Origin: an uncultured Oscillospiraceae bacterium
GTDB lineage: Bacteria > Bacillota > Clostridia > Oscillospirales > Acutalibacteraceae
Assembly (NCBI GenBank): GCA_900546895.1
Contig: UREO01000148.1
Location: 1 to 7,489 of the forward strand
Reading direction: 5' to 3'
DNA length: 7,489 nucleotides
Below are positions 1 through 6,125 of this stretch, one piece after another (within the stretch, counting starts at the first letter, position 1; each line of letters starts with the position of its first letter). The position numbers and the translations under genes are program-made. Below the pieces are notes generated by a model. That model did no database searches and was not told the origin of the DNA. It saw only the letters and a program-made list of their open reading frames with translations.

Positions 1-721
1 TTCTGTATACTTCAAAAAGAGCCTCTTCGGTGTTTTTGCAGGGATCCTTTTCAATAGTGGCGTTCATACGGTCGTCATCGCCGAAATATTCGCGGATTTC
101 CTCGTCGGTTCCAAGGCCGAGCGCGCGGACAAAGACCGTTACCGGAATTTTCCTGTTTTTATCGATACGGACATAGAAAACGTCGTTGGCGTCGTTTTCA
201 TATTCCAGCCACGCGCCGCGGTTCGGGATAACGGTGGAGCTGAACAGCTCCTTGCCTGTCTTGTCATATTCCATTTTATAATAAACACCGGGTGAACGGA
301 CCAATTGGGAAACAATCACGCGTTCCGCACCGTTGATAACAAAAGTGCCGCTGTCCGTCATGAGCGGGAAGTCGCCCATGAAAACCTCGGATTCTTTTAT
401 TTCCCCGCTTTCCTTGTTGAGAAGGCGGGCGGTAACTCTCAGAGCGGCCGCATAGGTAGCGTCGCGCTCTTTGCATTCTTCCACGCTGTAATTCGGTTTG
501 TCGTCGTCCAGTTTGTAATTCACAAAATCCAGCACAAGATTGCCGGTATAGTCAGTAATCCCCGAAACATCCTTGAAAACCTCCTTAAGGCCTTCTTCAA
601 GAAACCACTGATAGGAATTCTTCTGTACCTCGATCAGGTTTGGCATGTCCAAGACTTCATCAATACGCGCGAAGCTCATGCGAACATTTTTACCTACTTG
701 CACCGGTTTGACATTCACCAT
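1..721 (-). CDS. rpoB: RNA polymerase beta subunit, N-terminal part (runs off the left edge)
   Basis: This is the first 240 codons of the beta subunit of RNA polymerase, which forms one side of the active-site cleft and binds rifampicin. The frame is open from the start at 721 to the window edge. The family usually has about 1,150 to 1,250 residues, so roughly a fifth is present. Visible signatures are MSFARIDEVLDMPNLIEVQ (15-33), NSYQWFLEEGL (35-45), FMGDFPLMTDSGTFVINGAE (114-133) and VIVSQLVRSPGVYY (135-148), the N-terminal rifampicin-cluster region. The start MVNVKPVQVGK fits clostridial homologues. It has GGAGTGA about 10 bases upstream. An in-frame ATG nine codons earlier (MNGVIEP...) is possible but has a weaker site. 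The gene has its own promoter and is not preceded by rplL here. rpoC would be expected downstream, outside the window. Confidence 0.97.
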   Translation of the reverse strand, partial: MVNVKPVQVGKNVRMSFARIDEVLDMPNLIEVQKNSYQWFLEEGLKEVFKDVSGITDYTGNLVLDFVNYKLDDDKPNYSVEECKERDATYAAALRVTARLLNKESGEIKESEVFMGDFPLMTDSGTFVINGAERVIVSQLVRSPGVYYKMEYDKTGKELFSSTVIPNRGAWLEYENDANDVFYVRIDKNRKIPVTVFVRALGLGTDEEIREYFGDDDRMNATIEKDPCKNTEEALFEVYR

Positions 722-895
722 TGGCTCGATCACTCCATTCATATATTTACCATCTTCGCAAGAAATAAAGCACAAAAATAAGCTGCATCCATCTCCCCTT
801 TTGGAAGGTTTTCATGGGAACCTCTTGCCTTTTTGAAATTGTTGTGATATGATAGAGCAAGATAGACGTGAGTATATGTTTCCATGATGATGCAG
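722..895 (-). other. 5' leader of rpoB (about 174 bases)
   Basis: This is the stretch between the predicted rpoB transcription start (near 895, from the promoter at 902..930) and the rpoB start codon. It is long for a plain untranslated leader. It holds a small hairpin at 805..824 (GAGGTT, 8-base loop, AACCTT) and a strong Shine-Dalgarno-like GGGGAG at 793..798. That site is not positioned for rpoB, whose start is 72 bases further on. A UUCCC stretch beside the hairpin could alternatively pair with GGGGA and hide this site. No T-run terminator is visible in the leader, and I do not recognise a known riboswitch or r-protein leader fold. A regulatory role is inference only. Confidence 0.4.
739..792 (-). 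other. Possible 17-codon upstream ORF in the rpoB leader
   Basis: GGGGAG sits directly in front of an ATG at 792 that opens MDAAYFCALFLAKMVNI. Its stop TGA overlaps, in ATGA fashion, the upstream in-frame ATG of rpoB (MNGVIEP). A second ATG at 788 is better spaced from the same site and opens a 13-codon frame, MQLIFVLYFLRRW, ending at 747. Either could be a leader peptide that loads ribosomes ahead of rpoB. The spacing for the longer frame is too tight for efficient initiation, and there is no family evidence. This is a candidate only. Confidence 0.15.
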
Positions 896-901
896 TATAT
901 T

Positions 902-930
902 ATTTTATTACAATATATTGTGTTTGTCAA
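902..930 (-). promoter_or_regulatory. SigA-type promoter of rpoB
   Basis: On the minus strand, TTGACA (925..930) is followed by a 17-base spacer and TAAAAT (902..907). The -35 box is perfect, the -10 box has five of six consensus bases, and the spacing is ideal. Transcription should start near 895. It lies just downstream of the terminator that closes the Rrf2 gene, so rpoB-rpoC is predicted to be transcribed independently of the dnaG-rpoD operon. Confidence 0.85.
910..921. repeat. Perfect 12-base palindrome in the rpoB promoter spacer
   Basis: ACAATATATTGT is exactly self-complementary and lies wholly between the -35 and -10 boxes. That is a typical place for a repressor operator. The flanking ACACAATATATTGTAA resembles the NrdR box consensus (roughly ACACWATATWTWGTGT) except at its last two bases. 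NrdR normally binds paired boxes, and I see no convincing second one. AT-rich palindromes also arise by chance in AT-rich spacers, so operator function is unproven. Confidence 0.4.
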
Positions 931-962
931 GCCATATTTTACAGATTTATTATTTAAATGGT

Positions 963-996
963 AAAAATCCGACGACTAAACAGCCGCCGGATTTTT
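963..996 (-). terminator. Intrinsic terminator after the Rrf2 gene
   Basis: On the minus strand, AAAAATCCGGCGGC pairs with GTCGTCGGATTTTT around a six-base loop (TGTTTA). The core is ten uninterrupted pairs including two G-U pairs, extended by A-U pairs, and it ends in five U. It begins seven bases after the Rrf2 stop codon and closes the dgt-dnaG-rpoD-rrf2 transcription unit. On the plus strand the same hairpin is followed by seven T, so it could also work in the other direction, although no plus-strand gene is seen. Confidence 0.9.
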
Positions 997-1002
997 TTAT
1001 GT

Positions 1003-1434
1003 TCATTTTTCCCCTTTTTCCCCTATTATATCGCCCGGATCGCCATTACCGAGGGAATCGAAGGTATAGGAATCCAGTTTCTTACGTACAATGGACGAAA
1101 TCTCGTCGTAGATCTGATGAACCTTACAGTGGGTGTTGTGCTGGCAGGCGTACTCGTCCTGCTGGCATCGGCTGATCATATACGGGCCTTCGACCGACTC
1201 AATCACTTCTCGCAGGGTGATTTTGCCGGGTTCCCGCGCAAGCATATAGCCGCCGTGCGCACCCTTGTACGAGACGATCAGGCCGCCCGCCACCAGCTTG
1301 CGCAGAATTTTCAGCGCAAACCGCAAAGGAACATGGGCTTGATCGGAAATGGACCTCGCGTCTATTTTTCGATTGGATACCGCCAGCATTTCCACAATTC
1401 TGACGGCGTAATCGGCTTCCAGTGTCATGACCAT
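1003..1434 (-). CDS. Rrf2-family transcriptional regulator, probable Fe-S sensor
   Basis: This is a 143-residue regulator of the Rrf2 family (IscR, NsrR, CymR relatives), which are dimeric winged-helix DNA-binding proteins. The N-terminal winged helix spans about residues 4-80, with a recognition-helix region VPLRFALKILRKLVAGGLI (35-53) and the wing motif KGAHGGY (57-63). Three cysteines, C90, C97 and C103, sit where the family binds an iron-sulphur cluster, spaced C-x6-C-x5-C. This suggests sensing of redox state, nitric oxide or Fe-S status, but the sensed signal and the targets cannot be read from sequence. The start at 1434 has AAAGGGG about ten bases upstream, built on the rpoD stop codon. 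The next ATG, two codons in, is less well placed. It is the last gene of the rpoD operon and ends in GEKGEK, encoded by a tandem nine-base repeat. Confidence 0.92.
   Translation of the reverse strand: MVMTLEADYAVRIVEMLAVSNRKIDARSISDQAHVPLRFALKILRKLVAGGLIVSYKGAHGGYMLAREPGKITLREVIESVEGPYMISRCQQDEYACQHNTHCKVHQIYDEISSIVRKKLDSYTFDSLGNGDPGDIIGEKGEK
1006..1023. repeat. Two tandem copies of TTTTTCCCC in the end of the Rrf2 gene
   Basis: Plus strand TTTTTCCCC is repeated exactly twice. On the coding strand it reads GGGGAAAAA twice and encodes the terminal GEKGEK, with only the stop codon after it. Because the unit is nine bases, gain or loss of a copy would keep the frame. Slippage within the A5 or G4 runs would change the C-terminus. 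Confidence 0.7.
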
Positions 1435-1449
1435 TGCCAGTCATCCCCT

Positions 1450-2544
1450 TTAATCCAGGAAATCTTTCAGCTTTTTGCTGCGGCTCGGATGGCGCAGCTT
1501 ACGCAGAGCCTTCGCCTCAATCTGTCTGATACGTTCCCTGGTAACATTGAATTCCTTTCCGACTTCTTCCAAAGTGCGGGAACGGCCGTCTTCCAGACCG
1601 AAGCGCAGACGGAGCACCTTTTCCTCTCTGGGGGTCAGCGTGTCGAGCACATCGGCAAGCTGTTCCTTCAACAGCGTGTGGGAAGCGGCATCCGCCGGTG
1701 CCGGGGCGTCGTCATCCGGAATAAAGTCGCCGAGATGGCTGTCCTCTTCCTCGCCGATTGGCGTTTCCAGGGAAACCGGCTCCTGTGCGACGCGCATGAT
1801 TTCACGCACCTTATCCACCGGCATATCCAGCTCTTCGGAAATCTCGTCGGCGGTCGGCTCGTGGCCGTTGGTGTGAAGAAGCTGACTAGAAACCTTTTTT
1901 ACCTTATTAATGGTTTCCACCATGTGAACCGGGATCCGAATGGTTCTTGCCTGATCGGCAATGGCGCGGGTAATCGCCTGACGGATCCACCACGTTGCAT
2001 AGGTGGAAAATTTAAAACCCTTGGAGTAATCGAATTTTTCCACCGCCTTAATCAAGCCGAGGTTGCCTTCCTGAATCAGGTCCAGGAACTGCATGCCGCG
2101 CCCCAGATAGCGCTTCGCAATGCTGACGACCAAGCGGAGGTTTGCTTCGGAAAGGCGCTTTTTTGCGTTCTCGTCCCCATCGGAAATACGAATGGCAAGG
2201 TCGATTTCCTCCTCCGGCGTCAAAAGGGGAACCCGGCCGATCTCTTTCAGGTAAACCTTGACAGGGTCGTCGATCGCAATTCCTTCCGTGCTGAGCGCAG
2301 ATTCCACATCTTCGTTTTCCTCCACCTGCGTGTTGAAATCAATGTCTTCCAGCGCTACGTCGGCAAAGTCCTCAATAATTTCCACACCTTGTGCTTCCAG
2401 CGTATCATAGAATTTTTCGATCTGCTCGGGTTCAAAGTCCAGTTCTCCGATCGCGTCCAAAATTTCCTTGGTCGAAAGCTGTCCTTTGCTCTTTCCCTGC
2501 TCGATTAATTCCCTGATCACTGTTTTCTTGTCCGGTGCTCCCAT
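1450..2544 (-). CDS. rpoD: Housekeeping RNA polymerase sigma factor (sigma-70/SigA)
   Basis: This is the primary sigma factor, which directs RNA polymerase to -35/-10 promoters such as those seen in this window. At 364 residues it is the size of the compact Bacillota SigA, without the large non-conserved insertion of E. coli RpoD. A region 1.1-like acidic N-terminus (1-85) is followed by region 1.2 (DPVKVYLKEIGRVPLLTPEEE, from 93). Region 2 contains NLRLVVSIAKRYLGRGMQF (135-153), DLIQEGNLGLIKAVEKFDY (155-173) and the -10 recognition helix YATWWIRQAITRAIADQ (182-198). Region 3 spans about 205-285. Region 4.2 has the helix-turn-helix TLEEVGKEFNVTRERIRQIE (324-343), which reads the -35 box. The start has GGGGG nine bases upstream, partly formed by the dnaG stop codon, so the two genes are probably translationally coupled. 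The gap to dnaG is 12 bases. Confidence 0.98.
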   Translation of the reverse strand: MGAPDKKTVIRELIEQGKSKGQLSTKEILDAIGELDFEPEQIEKFYDTLEAQGVEIIEDFADVALEDIDFNTQVEENEDVESALSTEGIAIDDPVKVYLKEIGRVPLLTPEEEIDLAIRISDGDENAKKRLSEANLRLVVSIAKRYLGRGMQFLDLIQEGNLGLIKAVEKFDYSKGFKFSTYATWWIRQAITRAIADQARTIRIPVHMVETINKVKKVSSQLLHTNGHEPTADEISEELDMPVDKVREIMRVAQEPVSLETPIGEEEDSHLGDFIPDDDAPAPADAASHTLLKEQLADVLDTLTPREEKVLRLRFGLEDGRSRTLEEVGKEFNVTRERIRQIEAKALRKLRHPSRSKKLKDFLD

Positions 2545-2556
2545 AAATTAGTCCCC

Positions 2557-4323
2557 CTATTTCTTCTGTGACCTCAGCTTTTGCAGGTAATCCTGTATCT
2601 CCTGCGGCTCTGCTGAATTTACGTTTTCTACGCTCATTTTTTCATATTCCTGCTGAATAACATCGATATATTCCTCTGCGTCCCGCATTGTAACGGAAAC
2701 ACCGTGAAATTTTGCAAAAATCTTGGCAATGGAAGAAATCTCTTCCATGGAGAACTCTTCCGCTATATCTGTAAGGCTGACCGCCTTCGCATTCCTAATT
2801 CTTTCCATTATTGTCTCATATACACGGCGGTTAAACGTTGTCGCAAATTTTTCGGCCGGCAAAAGCCTTTCTACTGCTATAGCGTTCTCAGGGTATTGAA
2901 CAATATACGCAATCAGCGCCTCTTCCGCGCTTGCAGCCCTTAAATGCTGCACTTTTTCGGGGTTGATACTGTCGCGAACACCCGCCGACTGCTGTTGGAA
3001 CGCCTTAAATGCCTTTTGCTCCTGATTTTTTTTCAGTTTCGAGCGGTTCTTCTGCACCTGCTGCAAAATGGCCGTACGCTCAATTCCGATTTCCTCCGCA
3101 AGCTTTCCCGCGTATACCTCCTGCTCGATCCGGTTGTCCAGCGTCGCCAGCACCGTGGAAGCGCCCGTGAGGTAATCCACCCGGCCCTGCGGCGTCTGAA
3201 TGTTACAGACCTGCCGGATTTTCTGCAAACGGTATTCTACGTCGTTTCCGCTGGCGTCAATCAGCTGCTTGAATTTCACCCGGCCGTTCTGGCCGTTCGA
3301 TCGTATGTATTCGTCCGGGTCTTTTCCTCCGGAAATCGTAAGCACCTTCACCAGCAGCCCCGCCTCGCGCAGAATCGGGATGGCGCGCGCGGTCGCCTTC
3401 TGCCCCGCTTCGTCGGCATCGTAGGAAAGAACCACTTCTTTCGTATACCGCGCCATCAGGCGGGCCTGATTTGGCGTCAGCGCCGTACCCAGCGTGGCGA
3501 CCGCGTTGGTGAACCCGGCCTGATGCATGGAAATCACATCCATGTAACCTTCGCACAGGATCAGCTGCTCGGTGCCGCTGTTTTTGGCAAAATTCAGTGC
3601 GAACAGAAAATTGCCTTTATTGAACACAGGCGTATCCGAAGTATTGAGATATTTCGGCTTTTCATCGGTCAGCACGCGGCCGCCGAAAGCAATCACATTT
3701 CCCCTCAGATCGATGATGGGAAACATTACCCGCGAAAAAAAGCGGTCAACAGCTTGTCCCGACCGGCCTTTGAAAGCGACATTGGCCAGAATCATTTCGT
3801 TCTGCGTGTAACCCTTCTTCTCCAGACATCCCGCCAGCGAGTAACGGGAAGCCGGAGCGTACCCCAGCCCGAAATGGCGGATCGTGGCGGGCGATAAGGC
3901 ACGGCGGTTCAAATAATCCATGCCCGCCTTCCCCTGCTCTGAATTTAATATTGAATAATAGTACCGTGCGGCCTCGCGGTTGATTTCCAGAATGCGCGCC
4001 CGCAGCTTGGCCATGCCGTCGTCGACCTGATTTTCCGGCACCTGAAGCCCGGCACGCTGCGCCAAAAAGCGAATCGCCTCCATGTAATCCAGATTTTCAA
4101 TGCGGCGGGCAAACGTAATGACGTCGCCGCCCGCACCGCAGCCAAAGCAGTAAAACGAGCCGTTTTCCGGATACACGTTGAAGGACGGCGTCTTTTCATT
4201 GTGAAAAGGACAAAGTCCGACCAGATTCCTGCCGCTGTGCTTGAGATTGACATAAGAAGCGACGACTTCGGATATTTCGCAGCGCGCCTTTAACTCCTGC
4301 ATAAAAGCTTCCGGCAATGGCAT
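2557..4323 (-). CDS. dnaG: DNA primase
   Basis: DNA primase makes the short RNA primers for leading- and lagging-strand synthesis and works with the replicative helicase at the fork. It has 588 residues, a normal length. Domains in order: an N-terminal CHC2 zinc domain with C38, H41, C59 and C62 (CPFHNEKTPSF and YCFGCGAGGD); then the catalytic core with FGGRVL (213-218) and PKYLNTSDTPVF (223-234); the toprim domain with EGYMDV (258-263) and the metal-binding YDADEAGQKA (301-310); and KDPDEY (334-339). A helical C-terminal half (about 440-588) follows that should bind the helicase. The start at 4323 has a full GAGGTGA five bases upstream. The gene follows dgt by 25 bases and precedes rpoD by 12, the usual clostridial dgt-dnaG-rpoD order. 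No motif is missing. Confidence 0.98.
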   Translation of the reverse strand: MPLPEAFMQELKARCEISEVVASYVNLKHSGRNLVGLCPFHNEKTPSFNVYPENGSFYCFGCGAGGDVITFARRIENLDYMEAIRFLAQRAGLQVPENQVDDGMAKLRARILEINREAARYYYSILNSEQGKAGMDYLNRRALSPATIRHFGLGYAPASRYSLAGCLEKKGYTQNEMILANVAFKGRSGQAVDRFFSRVMFPIIDLRGNVIAFGGRVLTDEKPKYLNTSDTPVFNKGNFLFALNFAKNSGTEQLILCEGYMDVISMHQAGFTNAVATLGTALTPNQARLMARYTKEVVLSYDADEAGQKATARAIPILREAGLLVKVLTISGGKDPDEYIRSNGQNGRVKFKQLIDASGNDVEYRLQKIRQVCNIQTPQGRVDYLTGASTVLATLDNRIEQEVYAGKLAEEIGIERTAILQQVQKNRSKLKKNQEQKAFKAFQQQSAGVRDSINPEKVQHLRAASAEEALIAYIVQYPENAIAVERLLPAEKFATTFNRRVYETIMERIRNAKAVSLTDIAEEFSMEEISSIAKIFAKFHGVSVTMRDAEEYIDVIQQEYEKMSVENVNSAEPQEIQDYLQKLRSQKK

Positions 4324-4348
4324 ATCGTCACCTCATTTTTATTGAAAT

Positions 4349-5347
4349 TTACAATTTCCAGGATTTCGGCACATAAATATCCTGAAACAGCTGAACCGCA
4401 AAATGATCGGTCATTCCTGCAATATAATCGCAGGCGGCGCGCTCGGCTCCGTCCTGCTCCGCAATCAGGCACATATCGGGCGGAAAACGCCCGGGCCGCT
4501 GCAGATAATAGCTGTACAGCGTGCCGATCAGATTCGGAACTTTTTTCTCTTCCGCCTTTGCGCAGGGATTCAGATAGACGGACTCAAACATAAAATCGTG
4601 CAGCCTGTCAAAAGCCTCCTGAACCCTCGGTTCCATTCTGATTTCCCCGTTCCGGCTGTTTTCCACGACGGAATGGACCAAGGTATCGATTCTTTCCGTC
4701 CGCCGTCCGCCCAAAACGGATTTGATATCTTTCGGAATATCGCTTTCCAGCAGTACCCCCGCTCGCTCGGCGTCGTCCATATCGTGATTTATGTAGGCAA
4801 TCCGGTCCGCCGTACGGACAATTCTTCCCTCAAGCGTCATGGCCTCCCTGCCCTTGGTGTGGCACAGAATTCCGTCGCGCACCTCTTTTGTCAGATTGAG
4901 GCCGACGCCGTTTTTCTCAAGCTTTTCCACGATACGCACGCTTTGCTCGTAGTGGCGGAATCCGCCGGGACAAAGCTGGTCCAGCGCCCGTTCCCCCGCA
5001 TGGCCAAACGGCGTATGCCCCAGATCATGGCCGAGGGAAATCGCCTCCGTCAGATCTTCGTTCAGCCGGAGCGCCCTTGCTATGGTGCGGGCAATCTGAG
5101 AAACCTCCAGCGTGTGGGTCAGGCGCGTGCGGTAGTGGTCGCCTTCCGGGGAAAGAAAGACCTGCGTCTTATGCTTCAGCCGGCGAAAAGATTTGCAGTG
5201 AAGGATTTTATCCCGGTCCCGCTGATAAGGTGTGCGCAGATCGCACTCCTCCTCGGGAACGTCCCTGCCCAGCGTATTTCTGGAAAGCGCGGCATAGGAC
5301 GAAAGGGTTTGTTCTTCAATCTCCTGTGTACGTTCACGGACCGTCAT
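4349..5347 (-). CDS. dgt: dGTPase-like HD-domain hydrolase
   Basis: This is a deoxyguanosinetriphosphate triphosphohydrolase-like protein. The family removes triphosphate from dGTP or other dNTPs and so trims nucleotide pools; the exact substrate in Bacillota members is often untested. It has 332 residues, normal for the short class. The HD metal site is complete: H78 in RLTHTLEVSQIARTIARAL, H107-D108 in GHDLGHTPFGHAGERAL, and D181 in RTADRIAYINHD. The N-terminal YQRDRDKILHCKSFRRLKHK (41-60) and SPEGDHYRTRLTH are typical of the family. I chose the ATG at 5347 (MTVRERTQEI) because GGTGAT lies just upstream and family members begin there. An ATG 13 codons earlier (MKPKKYRK) lacks a ribosome binding site. 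It sits 25 bases before dnaG and is presumably co-transcribed with it. The 77-base gap to yigZ shows no terminator and no convincing promoter. Confidence 0.95.
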   Translation of the reverse strand: MTVRERTQEIEEQTLSSYAALSRNTLGRDVPEEECDLRTPYQRDRDKILHCKSFRRLKHKTQVFLSPEGDHYRTRLTHTLEVSQIARTIARALRLNEDLTEAISLGHDLGHTPFGHAGERALDQLCPGGFRHYEQSVRIVEKLEKNGVGLNLTKEVRDGILCHTKGREAMTLEGRIVRTADRIAYINHDMDDAERAGVLLESDIPKDIKSVLGGRRTERIDTLVHSVVENSRNGEIRMEPRVQEAFDRLHDFMFESVYLNPCAKAEEKKVPNLIGTLYSYYLQRPGRFPPDMCLIAEQDGAERAACDYIAGMTDHFAVQLFQDIYVPKSWKL

Positions 5348-5424
5348 TATATCACCGCCTGTTTTTCTATATTTTTTGGGTTTCATATAGATATACGCAG
5401 GATGATACAAAATCCCTTCAATTC

Positions 5425-6048
5425 TCAGGAAAATTTAAAAAACTTTTCTCCTGTGACCTCCGTCTTGCACTGGCCGCAGGTGGCGTCGGCCAATTTTTGT
5501 TCAAAGGAGCGCATATCTTCGTCGCTCATATGAAAAGATAGCCTTACAAAATCGGTAAACTCCGCATTGTCCACCGTTCCGCCGCTTTCCGGTATCAGTG
5601 CGCTTACTCTGCCGTACTGATTGTAATCGCAGCAGACCTCGAGCGTCAGGCAGGTCCTCATCGTAATGATTCCGGCCTGCTCCAGTGCGAGAGACGCTCC
5701 GTGGGAATAGGCCCGCACAAGGCCCCCGGCGCCGAGAAGGATTCCGCCGAAATACCGGGTGACGACGACCGCCGTATCCACCGCGCCGGACTTCACCAGC
5801 ACGTTCAGCGCCGGGATTCCCGCCGTGCCCTGCGGCTCGCCGTCGTCCGAATAGCGCCTGATCTGCCCCTGACGAAGCGAGTACGCGTAAACGTTGTGGG
5901 ATGCGTTCCAGTTTTTGGATTTTACGGAATTAATGAATGAAACCGCCTCTTCCTCGGTTTTTACAGGCTTTACGCAGCCGATAAAGCGCGAACGCCTTTC
6001 CACAAACTCTGCACGGGCTTCCTTTTCAACTGTTCGATATTCAACCAC
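5425..6048 (-). CDS. yigZ: YigZ/IMPACT-family protein (UPF0029 + DUF1949)
   Basis: This is a 207-residue member of the YigZ family, related to eukaryotic IMPACT. Its biochemical role in bacteria is not settled; a nucleic-acid or translation-associated role has been suggested from structure. The N-terminal UPF0029 domain carries ASHNVYAY (49-56), SDDGEPQGTAG (67-77) and VVVTRYFGGILLGAGGLVRA (94-113). The C-terminal half (about 135-205) is a DUF1949-like ferredoxin fold and ends with a CGQC pair (191-194). The start is GTG at 6048: GGAGG lies six bases upstream, and the protein then begins (M)VEYRTVEKEARAEF as relatives do. The open frame extends to a codon at 6090, but that start falls inside the rpmE terminator hairpin and is unlikely. 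The gene is followed by dgt after 77 bases. Confidence 0.93.
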   Translation of the reverse strand: MVEYRTVEKEARAEFVERRSRFIGCVKPVKTEEEAVSFINSVKSKNWNASHNVYAYSLRQGQIRRYSDDGEPQGTAGIPALNVLVKSGAVDTAVVVTRYFGGILLGAGGLVRAYSHGASLALEQAGIITMRTCLTLEVCCDYNQYGRVSALIPESGGTVDNAEFTDFVRLSFHMSDEDMRSFEQKLADATCGQCKTEVTGEKFFKFS

Positions 6049-6054
6049 GGGTAT

Positions 6055-6059
6055 CCTCC
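6055..6059 (-). promoter_or_regulatory. Ribosome binding site that fixes the yigZ GTG start
   Basis: A perfect GGAGG stands six bases before the GTG at 6048 and only two bases after the U-run of the rpmE terminator. It decides in favour of GTG as the start and shows how tightly the two signals are packed. Confidence 0.8.
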
Positions 6060-6061
6060 AC

Positions 6062-6096
6062 AAAAAATAAGCGGCGCAGAAAGCCTGCACCGCCTA
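6062..6096 (-). terminator. Intrinsic terminator of rpmE
   Basis: On the minus strand, TAGGCGGTGCAG pairs with CTGCGCCGCTTA around the five-base loop GCTTT. That gives twelve pairs, two of them G-U, and the T-rich tail ATTTTTT follows. It lies about 30 bases after the rpmE stop. It ends two bases before the yigZ ribosome binding site, so yigZ needs either read-through or a promoter that starts inside the hairpin. Confidence 0.9.
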
Positions 6097-6125
6097 AGCT
6101 AATCCTAGAAAACTCAATGTGTCAA
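6096..6125 (-). promoter_or_regulatory. Weak candidate promoter for yigZ-dgt-dnaG-rpoD
   Basis: A perfect TTGACA (6120..6125) follows the rpmE stop codon directly. At 18 bases there is TAGCTT (6096..6101), which keeps the most important T1, A2 and T6 of the -10 box but nothing else. A transcript from here would start near 6089, inside the 5' arm of the terminator, and so could not form the full hairpin. This is attractive but unproven, because TTGACA could be a chance match. Confidence 0.3.

Noticed and set aside
910..921. A confident NrdR operator call
   Set aside because: Only one box is present and its last two bases differ from the consensus. NrdR sites normally occur as a pair about three helical turns apart.
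958..2508. A 516-codon open frame on the plus strand
   Set aside because: It runs antisense through the Rrf2 gene and rpoD, begins inside the terminator hairpin, shows no family motif, and has no ribosome binding site. It arises from the codon bias of the genes opposite.
2944..3897. A 317-codon open frame on the plus strand
   Set aside because: It is antisense to the middle of dnaG, where the toprim and core motifs prove the minus strand is coding.
5348..5410. Upstream extension of dgt to 5410 or 5386
   Set aside because: Neither start has a ribosome binding site, the added residues do not fit the family, and the ATG at 5347 has a good site.
5348..5424. Promoter in the yigZ-dgt gap
   Set aside because: Several AT-rich hexamers such as TATATC and TATATG occur, but none has a -35 box at 16 to 18 bases. 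TTGAAG is 20 bases from TATATC.
4403..5533. A 376-codon open frame on the plus strand
   Set aside because: It lies antisense to dgt and part of yigZ, both of which have complete family motifs. The plus-strand product is compositionally odd and unrecognisable.
6049..6090. Upstream extension of yigZ to 6090
   Set aside because: The extra codons are the rpmE terminator stem and T-run. The GTG at 6048 has a perfect GGAGG.
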